Of a stretch of DNA of 64,000 nt, positions 1 to 11,859 are shown piece by piece; within the stretch, counting starts at the first letter, position 1; every line of letters begins with the position of its first letter. The translations under genes were made by a program, and so were the position numbers. A model generated the notes under the pieces. It was not told where the DNA came from. It saw only the letters and a program-made list of their open reading frames with translations, and searched no databases. Source of the DNA: Tamarix chinensis (Eukaryota > Streptophyta > Magnoliopsida > Caryophyllales > Tamaricaceae); NCBI GenBank assembly GCA_030549775.1, contig CM060176.1, positions 101,475,569 through 101,539,568 of the forward strand, in the 5' to 3' direction.

Positions 1-2133
1 GATTATCTCTAGTTTTACTCCCTCTCCCTTGACTTAGTTTCCCTTAGATTAAATTTTTCTAAGCCTAATTCTAGGAGATACCTCTATGGTAATGGAGGAG
101 GAATCATAGGGCTTACATGCTTAGAAACCAAAGCTACTTTTGTAAGGATACATGTCATAGCTAGGGCCTATATGTGCAATATATGTATATTTGTTTTTTT
201 TTATCATGCTTGGAATTGTTGTATGGAAAATATGATCATGATAATGGTATTATATAAAATGTGGTGTTGTATGTTGAAAGAAAAAGTAAGAAAGCTGCGT
301 AAGCATAAGTTGTGCATATTATTAGTTGAGATGAATCATAATGTAAAGTATCCATATACACTTTTAGGGTGATAGAATGCATTGGATATTGAAAAATCAT
401 TCATATTGGGATTCGTAAGATTTATGTGAAAAATGGATATTTAGTTCTCTCAAGGGCATTGTGGTTAATATGGCCTAAAAATAGAATATTGGGTATTTTA
501 ATGTGATAAATGGTTCAAAATAGGTTAAGTATATTATATGGAATATTTAGAGTGAATATGGATGGTCTAAATCTAATAGATGAGGAAAGTGTCTTTAAAC
601 ATGAATAGTAAATCCTAAGGCCAGAATCATTATCATATATTCATATGTGTGAAATGTTGGATTTTGAGAGTAAAATCTGTATATGTTGTTGATGTTGGCA
701 TTTTAGGTATTCATATTAAATTTTGGAGTCACAAGAGTCTCATGGGAAAAGTTAGAATTGATTTGTGGCATTAGGGTTTTGTAGGGCAAGGGAATAGTAA
801 TACAAATGGTAGATAATTATCGCATGTGTAGGATGTGAGATTTCGACCTCAATTTTTGTATATGATGTCATTAAAAATATTTTTAGAATGTATATTAGGT
901 TTAGTGGTTATATGGGTTTAATGGAAAAACATATGGTTTAATTGTAAAATTAGGATTTTATGAGAAATATGAATAGTAACCTTAAAGTTAGTCCATTATC
1001 GCATGTGTAAGATGTGGAGTTAAACCTCGATATGTTGGGTATGTTGTCAATAATAATACTTTATGGAAAGGTATTGGATTTGGTGATAAAATAAGTATTA
1101 GGGGAAAAATTATGCTAGACTTATGAAATTAGGGTTTCTTAGGGGATTATGGCTTGTTTTTGGGAGAATATATTGGGACATATGACTCGCATGGTTATTT
1201 GTGTGTCTGTACGATGACCTTAGAATAAATAAATATGAACAAGATATTAATCATTTATAATTAAAGATCATATGAGTTAGGACCTGCAGTACCTATCTAT
1301 TCCACCGAATGAGAATAGTGGCTCAAAGCATTTATGCCCTAGAGTCATACTTATCCTTATGCCTAGGTTGTATTTATAAATATTGTTCCATAGGTTGAGA
1401 ATAGTGGGGTCCCTGAACTCAAATTAAATAAATCATTTAAATGATCATAATCATTGATGTAGTATTAGTCACTTAAAGTGAAATACAACGTGAGTCAATA
1501 TCAGTTGTACCTATCCGTTTTATCGAACAAGAATAGTGGGGTCCCTGAACTCAACGTGAATAAGATTATGGATATTGATCATACCACTATTATTTTAAAC
1601 CCTATAAATAAATAAATAAGTTGGTACCATTATGTTATTCTATATGCACATTTATAAATTGTTATGATCTTATGACTTGATGTGGAAGTTGGTGTCGGGT
1701 GTTACTCATTCCCACAAGTAGAGGAACTAATTGAGTTAGCGAAGGTCTATGAGGATCCCTTGGATGTTTATGCTACTTCGGATGTGCTTATTGGGGAAGA
1801 TTGTTGAATCCATCTTCGGGGCTTGGGCCGTAGTTTGGGTTATTTGGTTGACCACTTTGAACCTAGATACCTCTTAGGACTATGAGTTCCCAATGCATTT
1901 CCTTATGTATTTTGCTTTTGTACTCGGAGAAATCCTCCAAACACTCATTTAAGTTTATAAAACCTATCATTTCTCTATTTTATTATGTTTAAATGTTTAA
2001 TTGTTTTGCTTTATAATCGATGTGAAGATGACACGGTAAGCTAGACTTATGTTGGGTACGACAATAACACACAATTATATTTTATGATTCTACATAAACG
2101 AAAATTTTTAGTTGTAAAATTTAGGGTGTTACA
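1..2133 (+). mobile_element. Ty3/gypsy long terminal repeat, left end outside window
   Basis: The right end is defined by the sequence GGGTGTTACA finishing at 2133, followed two bases later by a primer-binding site and then gag, so this is a 5' LTR in plus orientation. The left end lies outside the window. The first 170 bases resemble the interior of the LTR at about 45300-45440 (both have a stretch ending in a shared TTACATGCTTA segment). The middle carries three copies of the CCACCG...AATAGTGG motif seen in other LTRs of the window. Open frames here are short and not conserved, so I read the stretch as non-coding. LTR identity is seen from the termini and PBS; the lineage (chromovirus, Tekay/Del-like) is inferred from style only. 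Confidence 0.8.
1298..1545 (+). repeat. three copies of LTR paired CCAC/GTGG motif
   Basis: Units of about 25 bases of the form TTCCACCGAATGAGAATAGTGG begin near 1298, 1381 and 1514, separated by a second conserved module (TTAAAGTGAAA-like). The same pair of modules recurs in the LTRs at 7375-7470, 46268-46745, 45090-45180 (inverse) and 51269-51605 (inverse). Confidence 0.7.
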
Positions 2134-2134
2134 A

Positions 2135-2148
2135 GTTAGTGTCAGAGC
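2135..2148 (+). other. primer-binding site, initiator-Met tRNA type
   Basis: GTTAGTGTCAGAGC starts two bases after the LTR end. The plant gypsy consensus complementary to the 3' end of initiator methionine tRNA is TGGTATCAGAGC; this copy differs by a few bases. It marks the start of minus-strand DNA synthesis and fixes the element as plus-oriented. Confidence 0.8.
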
Positions 2149-2399
2149 TTTAGTTTTAATTACAATGTTTTATTTAAAAAAATGGTTTTCAAACAATATC
2201 CTATATGATATTATCGATATATTTCATATTTCTAAAATATTAATTCTTAAAAAACCCGGACTAAATTGTCAGGAATCGAGTACTGGTAGCCTAGGTGGCC
2301 TCTAAATATGTTATTCGTAATATGTGTTAGTGATCTAGGAACATTTTATCCTAATATGTTTTTTATTTTACAGCTAGCTCACCACGATAATAAGCAATC

Positions 2400-3500
2400 A
2401 AGTACAACACTTGGAGGAGGCATTTGAGGCCTTTATGGAGTTCGTACAACATCAACCTCAGCCTCACCCTCAACCTCCACCACCATCTCTTCATTACCCA
2501 TAAAAGGGTATTAGAAAGGGCTCACTTCAGATGATTATTGGACACCACCAACCAATCTACACCGATGATGAGGATCCAGTTATCTTGGAGGGATGGACCT
2601 AGGACATGGACATGACTTTTGAGTTATTCAGTTGTCCACCTACTCAGAAGGCGAGGATAGCTACCTTCTTTCTCTAATAAGCCATATACACCTGATGGGT
2701 AGGGCATCATGCTTTGGGAGGACTACTGATGTCTTGGGAGGACTTCAAGATGGTGATTCGCACCAAGTTCATGAAGTTGACTCAGGGAAGCATGACAATG
2801 AGATAGTACTATGCCCGATTCACGAAGCTAATGATGTTCCCACTAGGTATAGCTGCTAGTGAGTCAAAAATGGTCTACCAGTTCGATTAGAGACTCCATT
2901 TCATCATATGTACGATGGGTGTAGTGGGCTTCCCAGACTTGGCCACCTTGTATGAGCGAGTGTATGTCACCTCTATGATGATCCAAGAGGAGGCTTCCAT
3001 CCTAGGTAAGAGGAAGCCAGAGATGCAATGTTGTGGAGGTAGGATCTAGTTTCAAGCAAGTGGACCTCAAGGGTTCCATTAGAGGATTCAACCAAGTGGT
3101 CCCTTTAGATATCAGAAGCCATTGAGAAATTTGTTAACAGTGTATCAGAGATCATCCTAGATGAAACTACGAGGGAAGACCTGCTTGTTACCAACTTTGT
3201 GGCAAGATATGCCATTGATCTTTCAAGTGTTAGTAATAAAGGGGTTAGTTTCAACTCTTGGGTGGTCAGCTTCAGTAGAGGGGGCCAATGGTATCACAGC
3301 ACTAGGCTTATCAAGAACATACCTACCAACCTCTGCTATAATAATTTCAAGAGAGGGGATCTACCTAAACCGATATACAATCTAGGAAGGCTAAGAAGAG
3401 ACCGAGGCCTCACCCATTCCCTCAAAGAGGAGGATAGACTCAGGGTGCTAAAGGATAGCGAGAAGGAGACTAGGGAGGATGGTTAGGTGGGCCCCTAAAT
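2400..3500 (+). pseudogene. gypsy gag (capsid/nucleocapsid) remnant
   Basis: Frame-by-frame reading gives a retrotransposon gag domain: a segment with FELFSCPPTQKARIATFF at about 2615-2670, then WEDFKMVIRTKFMKLTQGSM at about 2735-2795, then YYARFTKLMMF, and further on LATLYERVYVTSMMIQEE near 2945-2995. A zinc knuckle follows at about 3183-3220 (ACYQLCGKICH, CCHC type with one misplaced residue). Many in-frame stops (TAG and TAA where Gln, Trp or Glu codons are expected) and frame changes show that it is dead. Upstream at 2455-2510 is a Gln/Pro-rich linker. It belongs with the protease and RT remnants immediately downstream. Confidence 0.8.
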
Positions 3501-3548
3501 ATTGTCAACCAAACATAGGTTGATCAGTAGCTAGATGTAGTAACTAGT

Positions 3549-3845
3549 ATGTTCACCATCCTTTCATTACCATTTTATATGTTATTTGATTCAGGCACTT
3601 CTTTTTCATTCATATCTACTACCTTTAATATTAGAGGTGCCTTATCTCCATATGTTAGTGTAGCTATATCTATCATGTTACCTTCGAGGGATAGATTAGT
3701 TTGCACTAGGCTCTACTTAGATGTGGCCTTAAAGATAGGTGGGGTAGACTTCCTAGTGGACTTTGTCGAGATGGATCTACAAGACTTCTTTGTCATCTTG
3801 GGAATTAATATGTTGGGGAGATATCGAGCGGTGATAGACAACTAG
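3549..3845 (+). pseudogene. gypsy aspartic protease remnant
   Basis: An open stretch of 98 codons contains LFDSGTSFSFIS near residues 12-23; the D-S-G triad is the catalytic Asp motif of retropepsins, and the usual plant gypsy form is DSGASHSFI. Near its C-terminus ILGINMLGRYRAVIDN corresponds to the GMDWLxxYxAxIDC segment that ends the protease in chromoviruses, with the Trp lost. The start is only the first available Met, because the protease is normally released from a polyprotein. It sits between the gag zinc knuckle and the RT. Confidence 0.82.
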
Positions 3846-4066
3846 TAAGAGCAAGTAGTGTTGTAGGGATCTTAGGGTGATAGGGTATCCTATAGGAGAT
3901 GCAAGCCTAAGCTTACGACGAAGGTTGTATATGCCCTCACGTTGGTGTAGAGAGGTTACCCCATGTACATATATAGTGTTCAAGAGTTAAATAAGGACGT
4001 GGAGGCATTAGAAGATATTTCAATTGCCCAAGACTTACATATGTATTTGTAAAAGAGATACCTGGT

Positions 4067-4370
4067 ATGCTTCTAGTGTGTGAGATAAGCTTCACCAATG
4101 AGCTAGTACTGAGGGCGGATCTAATGTTGAAGGTACCTTACTGGATGGAACCGATAGAGTTGAGGGAGTTAAAGAATCAGTTGGAGGAGTTGATAGCTCA
4201 CAAGTGTATATGCCAAAGTGTGTCTCCATGGGGAGCACCAGTTATTTCCGTAAAGAAGAAGGATGGAACCTTCATCTATGTATTAACTATCGAGGTTTGA
4301 ACCAATTGATGGTGAAAAACTAATATCCACTAATGAGGATTGATGATCTTTTTAAATCGCTTAAGAAATA
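4067..4370 (+). pseudogene. gypsy reverse transcriptase, N-terminal fragment
   Basis: Reading contains PYWMEPIELRELKNQLEEL then QSVSPWGAPVISVKKKDGT, the hallmark start of Ty3/gypsy RT (RPSxSPWGAPVxFVKKKDG). After a frame change at about 4290 it continues as LHLCINYRGLNQL and YPLMRIDDLFKSLKK up to about 4366. The rest of RT (including the YxDD active site), RNase H and integrase are absent; LTR-like DNA follows within about 30 bases. This is a truncated copy with an internal deletion. Confidence 0.85.
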
Positions 4371-5084
4371 ATTTATTTATAGTGTTTTTGCTATTTCATG
4401 GCAAGTTAATAAATAAAATAAAATAATTATTTAAATAGATGATAATCTAGAAATTTTGGTCTCAAGGGTGTTTTGGTCTTCTTCACCCTAAAGTGTCCAG
4501 ATGTGAATAATTGAGCCTAGGATGACCTTAGCATATTTTAATGTTGTCCTCGATATTGACCTTGATTATAGTTATCTCGGATGATTAGAAATAAGAAAAA
4601 ATGGTTAAGTATAGAAATTAGATTTATCTGTATTATACACAATTTCGTGGTCACCTTAATAAATACTAATACTTAAAGTGAAAAACCTCGATATTGGAAA
4701 TGGTGGCTCCTTAGGATTTGCTACCCTAAGGATGTGGTTTAGCGCACGAATGATATTATGGGTTTTTGTTGGCATACCTTAGTGTCCTAGTCGGGACCTA
4801 AATCTTACTCTATTCTATTCTGCAAACTAATAGGGGGTATGCATATTTATGGATTAAGTGTCCTTATTAGTAGGGTACCATGTTACCTTCATATACCAAT
4901 GCGACCAAGGTACCTTTACATCCTTAGATTGATAGTTGGTAGATTATAGTGTTACCTTGGTGCAACAGTATGACTAAAGCACCTTTGTGTCTCTAGGTTG
5001 ATTGATCTTCCGTTGAGAAGGTAAATAAAAATGGAAATGATATGATTTGATTGAAATAATGATTATGGGATTATTAGATTATTT

Positions 5085-5264
5085 GGTAGTAGCCTTTGTA
5101 CCTACCTATGGTTTCGGTAGCAGCCTTTGTGCCTACTTGTGGTTTTGGTAGTAGCCTTTATGCTTACCTGTGGTTTTAGTAACAGCCTTTGGCCTACCAG
5201 TGGTTTCAATAGCAGCCTTCGTGCCTATCTGTGGCTTTGGTAGCAGCCTTCATACCTACCAGTG
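5085..5264. repeat. 31-bp tandem repeat, about 6 copies
   Basis: Six units of 30-31 bases beginning GGTAGYAGCCTTYRTRCC and ending in a TGTGGTTT-like run lie head to tail. Units differ from one another at several positions, so the array is old. It lies within the LTR at 4390-6311. A short open frame runs across it but is not a recognised protein. Confidence 0.85.
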
Positions 5265-5289
5265 TTAGTAATATATCTGTGAGCAAACC

Positions 5290-5556
5290 TATGATGCCAA
5301 GGATTTTATTATGCGGTACATGTAAGTATATCTGGGATGTTATGGATTTTTTATGCTATACCTGTATATCTGTGATGCTATGGATTTTATTATGTTGTAC
5401 CTATAAATATACCTATGATGTCGTGGATCTTATTATATTGTACTTGTAAGTATACATATGATGTTAGGGATTTCATTATATTATAATTGTGCATGTAAGT
5501 ATACATGGGATGATAATGATCTTAGTATATTATATCTGTGAATATACCTGCAATGT
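5290..5556. repeat. about 42-bp tandem repeat, about 6 copies
   Basis: Directly after the 31-bp array, degenerate units alternate a GATGTTATGGATTTTATTAT-like half with a TGTACCTGTAAGTATAC-like half. Unit length varies from 38 to 50. It is LTR-internal and I infer no function. Confidence 0.7.
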
Positions 5557-6311
5557 ATGTAATTGATTGGGATTGATGATGAGACATGAATTATGCTGTG
5601 AAGGTTAAAATTGTGGTATAGAGTTAGGTTTGAATTATTGTTACAGAGAGTATCTTTGGGATGTTCATTGGTAAGTTAAATTGTTTTAGATGAACAAATA
5701 TGAGTAGCTCGTGAGTCGTGACCTTGATGGAATTTGATTATCTAAATGATTATTATATCTCCATCACCGTATACATATGTATATGTCTTATACCATGTTA
5801 TTTGTATGAATTAAATGTGTTCTATGTTGTTTTATCATTATTAGTTTCGTATAAAGGGTTGCTCAGTGTCGTAGTACTGAATGGTTCATTCTCATGGGCC
5901 CCTACCTATTCAATGGGTAGTGGACCTTACAGGTCAGCATCCGAGTTCAGCTAAATGCTGGTAGTTCAAATTTGAGAGGATAGGACTATCCGATGTCTCT
6001 GTTGCTATCTTATTTCTGGTTATATTTGGACCCTTATGTCCTCTTGTAATTTCTCTCTTGAGTTTTCTACACTGCTGATGTTGTTTTTAATTAGCATGGT
6101 ATTTATCTAACGTTCTCTATATTCTAATTTCTATAATCATGTTATTAATTTAAGCAGAGTAATGATTTTAACCTTAGCACTTGGTATGAGAATGGTAGAG
6201 CAAACCGGACTTGTACCAAGTGTGGTGGTAATACCCTTCATTTTATTATTTTAGCTTTTGCACCTAACTCTGCAAATGAAATTTTTTCATAGTAAATTTT
6301 GGGGTGTTACA

Positions 6312-6644
6312 CAGCTCAACTGCTCAGAGTTGGTATCCTGTCCACCATTCATCTTCTTTCCCTTCTAGGTAGAATGTGACAACATCCACTTTATTCCCAT
6401 CAGGGTAATCGCAAGCCCTAAAGATCTTCTCTAACTCCCTTATCCACCTTTCCAAAATTTTTGGATCCTCAACTCCCTCAAACATATGCGGGTGATGAAA
6501 TCCAACCTCTCTAAGCCAATTTTCAGCCTAAATAGGTGTCAGATATGGTGGCTGATGTTGTGGTTGTGGTTGTGGCTTTGCTAATCTCTCTGCCAATATG
6601 ATGAACAACTCTTTCATACATGCTAGGTTCAAGTTTTGAACCAT
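6312..6644 (-). pseudogene. gypsy gag N-terminal fragment, opposite strand
   Basis: Read on the minus strand from the ATG at 6644: MVQNLNLACMKELF, a Pro/Gln repeat (PQPQPQHQPPY), then WLREVGFHHPHMFEGVEDPK and LEKIFRACDYPDGNKVDVVT, ending FYLEGKEDEWW. This is the first part of the plant gypsy retrotrans_gag domain (WLxxIEKIFxxxxCxxxxKVxxATFxLxGEAxxWW). One in-frame stop follows the Pro-rich part and another falls near 6335. The fragment stops exactly where the LTR at 4390-6311 ends, so that LTR insertion or a later rearrangement cut it. Confidence 0.78.
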
Positions 6645-7234
6645 AATAGTAAAAGAAGATAGGATGATAGGGTTACGACCCTGACAGACACAAACAAAGA
6701 GCACTTATAGGAAGGCTAAGCACTCCACATCATTTAAAGACCAAAAATAATATTAACATGTTCATAACGTTTGCACAACATCGTATGCATACATTAAAAG
6801 AAGTAATGACATTCATACCAGATAGCCAAATAACATTCATACTTACAATCATTACAACGATAATAGTTAGAACATCACAACCAAATGAAATTTAAATCCA
6901 CTAGGGTTACGCGTACTACAAGGATAAATCACTAATCTACTAAGCATTAACCTAGCATCAGCCTTAAGCACAAAATGCCTAACCAAACCTTGAAACTAAT
7001 CTCAAATCAATCATCGCCATCAAAACCCTAGAGGCTCAAATCCATAGCAACATCAAATTTCCTACTATCTTGAATCCCTCTCTAGAACCACTACTCATGT
7101 AGTATCATATGCTCTCTCTCCAAGTCACAAGGAATATTTCATCGGACTCACTCGAATAATTCAGGACATTATTCGGTGGTGTTCCCACTTCATCCAAGAA
7201 TATTTCAATCTTTATGTGATTGTGATTTATATGT
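6645..7234. other. no gene seen
   Basis: Probably the leader and LTR side of the minus-strand element whose gag is at 6312-6644. I find no terminus, primer-binding site or coding sequence that I can defend. Confidence 0.4.
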
Positions 7235-7585
7235 TTTAGATAATTATGCTAATTTGAATTATGTGCCTTGCATATCTGTATATGTGACTACATGATGGCC
7301 TTGAGATAAATAATAGGGAATAAGTTATTAATTACTTAAAGTGAAAGATCACATAGGTTATAATGAGGTATTTTGTATCCGTTCCACCAAACGATAATAG
7401 TGGCTCAAGGGCGTTCTATCCTTATAGGTGCATCAATCTGTTCCACCGAATTAATAATAGTGGGGCATTTAAACTCAATGTGAATGAAAATATTATTTTG
7501 ACATGAGTAACTAATGAATAAAATATTAATAACTTAAAGTAGAAGATTACGTAAGTTAGGACCACAAAAATAGGTCCCTACAAAA
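7235..7585 (+). mobile_element. gypsy LTR fragment
   Basis: Two copies of the LTR motif (TTCCACCAAACGATAATAGTGG near 7383 and TTCCACCGAATTAATAATAGTG near 7441) are flanked by the companion module ATTACTTAAAGTGAAAGATCA, as in the LTRs at 1-2133 and 46200-46750. No ends are present. Confidence 0.65.
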
Positions 7586-8369
7586 CACCACAAAAATAGG
7601 CCACTTTAGCCATATTTTTTCCTCTAACTTTCCCACCCTTGTTAACCCATATTCCCATAATATTTTATCCCTAAAAATTCCATAAAACGCAGCCCATTCT
7701 ACACGCATAAGAGTCGCTTAAAACAGCCACAAGTCCCTCTCAAGTTGTATATCAAGTATTTTCTCAGTACCTGGGAAGAAGAATGCGTATTTTAGTGAAG
7801 AACAAGGAAGACTAGAAGACATTCCTTACTCCATCTTGTTATTTAAAAGATTAAAATGGTATTTGTCTCTTTCCTTTTGAGTCATGTGGCTTCTATATGA
7901 GTTAGAACATGTGCTAAGTAGGACTCATGATCAAAATCTGCTGACTAATCCTACCCATAATCGAAAATCATGGCTAGGTTATTAGGTAGATTTCCTCCTT
8001 TATTTTAGCTCAAATCACATGTATTAGTTGGCTAAGATGTAACATTTAATCCTACAATTCTTATATAAGTGTCAAGGATATAATAAAAGAGAAACACAAT
8101 GTATTAGCTGCATTTTTCTCTCTAGTATACTAAGAGTCCTTCCCTTCATAGCTCAAGTGTATGAGTTTGAAGTTTTGCAAAAATATGCCAAGATTTATCA
8201 TAGGAGTTTACACCTTAGGTGGTTCTTTTAAGTAATGATTCAAGGGATTACCAAGAATCAATTTTATTTTCTCAAATCCTTCCCCCATTCTTCTTTTTGT
8301 TACAGTTGTTCTAAGTTCTTTTAAAACACCATCTCTTAGAAAGACCCAAGTTGGATCTCATATGCATCA
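7586..8369. other. no gene seen
   Basis: Unremarkable AT-rich sequence. Its right part could be the far 3' end of the neighbouring LINE, but no reverse transcriptase motif can be read in it. Confidence 0.4.
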
Positions 8370-9780
8370 TAATTGGGTAGCAGTTACTTTAGAGAGTACT
8401 TTGTAAAACATAATACAAGCAGCTATTGGGTGTCAAAACTCATTTTCTTTGCTAGGATTACCACACTTTGGGATCAAAACAAGTAATGTGGGGCGCTAAA
8501 GCTAAAGAGGGTATCTATATAAATTATTTTCTACACTAACTTTTCATTTACTAGATCCTACAATATCCCACGAGGCCTTGAAGAAGCCAAAAATATATCC
8601 ATCAAGGCCATCAACCTTGGTGTTTCTAATAGAAAACAGAATTGACTTGCTTTCATCAAAGGATATGGGTTTCAAAAGCTCTATATGTTGTATGATATCC
8701 GCCACTGGGACCCTGCGTAAGGTCTGAATATCTATCAGTTCTATAGTAGGAATGGTGTTTCCTAGTAGATTATGATAAAATTTAGCAAAGACATCTTGCA
8801 CTAAGTGCTAATATATAGCACAAGTATCATCAAGCCTTTGAATTTTTGTTACCTTATGTTTTGCTTTTCAAGCTTTCATGCTGGCATAGAAGAATTGAGT
8901 ATTAGAGTCCCCTAGATGGAGCCAATTTATTCCCTTTTTTTTAGAAAGCTTCTGATAGTGAGCATAGTGTTCATAAATCTCAGTACATTCTCTTCTTCCT
9001 GTTAGAGTATAGTACTAGCAGGATTCACATTAAGATGTTGTTAGATTTCCTCAAGTATTCTCCTCTGATCAACAACTTTAATGGAGATGCTTCCAAACTT
9101 ATCTTTGTTAAGGAGTTTCAGTTTATACTTAAGGTGATACAAATAATTTTTTATTTAGCTTAGACCAGAGTTGGAATAATGATGTTGCCAAACTTCTATC
9201 ACTATGGATATAAAGCTTTCATCATAGGTCCACATGTCAAAAAAACTAAACCTGCTTTTAACTCTTGATCTTGGTTAGTTTAACTTGATCAAAGCTTGGT
9301 TGGGATATGAGAAATAGGATGAAAGGAATTCAATTATTGAAATTGAGAAGGTATCCATCCACTTAACATTACCTAACACTCGATTAAACTTGGACATTAT
9401 TCTACTCCTCCCAACTGTCATGTTGCTCCAAGTATAGGCGCCTCCAGTGAAATGCAAATCCACCACCATTAGGTTATTTAAGCAAGTCTTAAAATCATCT
9501 ACATCCCCTACATTAATGGCTACATCTTGAAAATTTTCATTACTGTACATGACCACATTAAAGTCCCCTAGAATAAGCCAAGGGGATTCTTGGCCTACTA
9601 TGGATTCTAACCATTGCCATATACATCTTCTATCACTGCCATGGTTACGAGTATAGATAAATGAGGCAAATAAAACAATGCTAGTGGTATTGCAAGTGAT
9701 ATTAACCTGAATTCCTTGTGCATGAGCACTTATTAAGTTATTTTGCCATTGATTAGGATCCCATAAACACTAAAACCTAC
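8370..9780 (-). pseudogene. L1-type LINE, endonuclease plus start of RT
   Basis: Read on the minus strand. Endonuclease part, 9780-9275: a segment with WQWLESIVGQESPWLILGDFN (apurinic endonuclease GDFN motif near 9565), then LHFTGGAYTWSNMTVGRSRI, the TGxxYTWSN signature of plant L1 endonucleases. A linker near 9240 (FFDMWTYDESF) matches the usual RFFNMW segment. Reverse transcriptase N-terminus, 8801-8544: VDGLDGYIFGFFKASWDIVG, matching the APGPDGFxxxFFKxxW motif of LINE RT. It continues in another frame near 8470-8370 with LIPKCGNPSKENEF and CIMFYKVLSKVTATQL. Stops and frameshifts are frequent. The YADD catalytic region, the C-terminus and any poly-A tail are missing, and no target duplication was found. 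Confidence 0.85.
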
Positions 9781-9784
9781 CATT

Positions 9785-10199
9785 AGGCTGATGGAAGTAT
9801 TAAATATTAAATGATTTGTGCATTATTTGAAATATGTCTTTGTTCTATTTTACTTGCAATTACAAATATGGTTTATATATAAACAAGATTTATATATATA
9901 CAATCATATCTATATGAATTTATAGTACGTTAGATATCACTATAAAAATAACATTTTTAAATCACAAGTTAATATTAATTGTTTAATAGTTCTGACTTTC
10001 ATAAGAATATTAAATTAATTTTAATTTGAGTAATTATTTTTTGATATTTAATATGCAAAAATCATAAACCACTAATATAGCTTAGTTTAGATAATTTAAA
10101 AAATGGTTTGGGTTGGTTTGATAATTTTTCAAATCACAAAAATATGGTTTGGTTTGGTTTGAAATTGGAACTATACCAAATCAAACAATGTTCACCCTA
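9785..10199. mobile_element. possible hAT-type element end (incomplete)
   Basis: AT-rich sequence ends with GGTTTGG-type subterminal repeats and the terminal sequence AATGTTCACCCTA at 10199, in the style of hAT MITE ends that read (C/T)AGGGTGAACA inward. Immediately after it the three-copy repeat family resumes in mid-unit. I found no matching left end or 8-bp duplication, so this is a suggestion only. Confidence 0.35.
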
Positions 10200-10977
10200 G
10201 CTCCAAAACTACAGTGAATAAAAATATCCTAGGTGGAAAGAGGCATAAGTCTACGGTGGCTGACAACACATGTCAATGTAACAAAAATAATTTAAATTAT
10301 TATATAATTGGATAGGATTGTACTCCAATTTAGAACAAGTAACCTTTCCTAATATTAAATTGCAGTGAATTGATTGCTTAGTGTTCTTCTACATATAAAT
10401 AATCTTCTTTATGTAACTAGATAAGATTTTACTCAAAATTATCTAAATGTATCTTGTAACTTACCTTAAAATTAGGTAGTGATGAATTAGTTGTCCATTA
10501 TCCTTCTATTTTTTTTTATAAAAAAATAATAACATTTGGTCTTCTAATTTAGTAATCTTACATAAATAGTGATGCCAATTTCTATAAATGTCTATTGTAT
10601 AACTAATAACCAAATTGACTTGATTTAGCATATGGTTTGTAGTATTATATATATATATATATATAATCATATGGTATCCTTAGCAAGTAAACTAGGGTTC
10701 TACAACAAAATAGATTATTAAAACATAAAAAATCCACCAATGATAGATTATTAAAACAAAAGAATCAGACAATCAACCTAAAAATGAATTCAACAAATAT
10801 TATCATGAGCAACAATTGTTTCTCTTCAAAACACATAAATAATTACTAAGTTAGTGAATCATCATAATAATTTTTTTTTAAAATTAATAATATGAAAAAA
10901 ATAAATTTACTTAAAATTACCTTCTTTACTCTTTCTAAGCCATGTACCTTACATACAGACTGTAATAGAACCCTATA

Positions 10978-11015
<38 letters not shown>

Positions 11016-11720
11016 CACCATATGACTTTTTTTACTCTAATAACAAACAATATTCATAATTTGTATCATGGGAGAGGGGAAATGAAGTATGAAAAGAAGT
11101 TGTTGGTCAAAGGACAATTTATTATTCAAGCATCTACCATATACTTTATATCTTAGGGCTAGTGGCTAATTGATAACTTATGAACTTCGGTCAAACTCAG
11201 AACAATCAAACAAAACATTGAGATTCAAGGTGTAAAAGCCTAACCCTGTTAGTTAAGATGTGTCGAGACTCGAGAACACCGAACAACTTATTATAATTAT
11301 ATTTATTTTTTATCTGAAATTTCGTATGCTATGAAATAATAACATATCTAAAGTAATTATAATATTTGGTAAATATATTTTATTTATATCTAAAGTAATA
11401 ATAGTATTTAATAATATATCTAATCTAAAATAAATTTATGTATAGTAATAATTTATTACCATTTCATTTGTTGGACAATGGGTTTGTTTTCTGCATCTTT
11501 TCGGTACGCACATGATAGAAGCAGCAAGGCCATATTCTACTTGTGAAATTCCTGTCAATGCAATGATAACAAAAGGTAAAAGATTTTTTAAATATTTCAA
11601 AGGTTTAGCTAAAGTTGTTGGGTCCACTCACCGAAAGGCATTTACAGTAAAAATATAGCATCCAAGGTGGAAAGAAAAGGGATGCATCAAAGGCGGTTCT
11701 TGTCGGTCGATATCTGCTTA
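10200..11720 (+). repeat. copy III of three-copy repeat family
   Basis: Colinear with the copies at 15806-19378 and 34946-37575. It starts inside the first conserved block (CTACAGTGAATAAAAATATC near 10209). The middle block is at 10725-10850 (AATGATAGATTATTAAAACA). The third block is at 11455-11705 (TTTCATTTGTTGGACAATGG, then GGTTTAGCTAAAGTTG, then GGTGGAAAGAAAAGGGATGC). It is the most diverged and most truncated copy. (TA)n runs lie at 10639-10663 and 10978-11013. No coding function is assigned. Confidence 0.7.
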
Positions 11721-11859
11721 TTTGATATAATATCTAAAATAATTCGATTTAAAAAAATAAATAACTAATTTGATTTTTTAAATGAAATATTCTATCCAAT
11801 CAATAAAAAGTCAAACAAACTAAATAGCTCATCCTACAAATATAAATAATATTTGATGA

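Larger units (their letters stand above)
4390..6311 (+). mobile_element. second gypsy LTR, plus orientation
   Basis: The right end is GGGGTGTTACA at 6311. The last 160 bases align in reverse complement with the start of the solo LTR at 50500 (shared terminus plus a CTTAGCACTTGGTA block about 140 bases inside). The segment near 4770-4800 matches in reverse complement the part of the other solo LTR around 41640-41700. It contains two tandem arrays. The interior is very unlike the LTR at 1-2133, so the two are probably not sister LTRs of one element. The left boundary is an estimate. Confidence 0.7.

Noticed and set aside
11436..11627. 63-codon minus-strand frame with CVPKRCRKQ as a small peptide gene
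   Set aside because: The homologous stretches in copies I and II are broken or shifted, so there is no evidence of coding selection.
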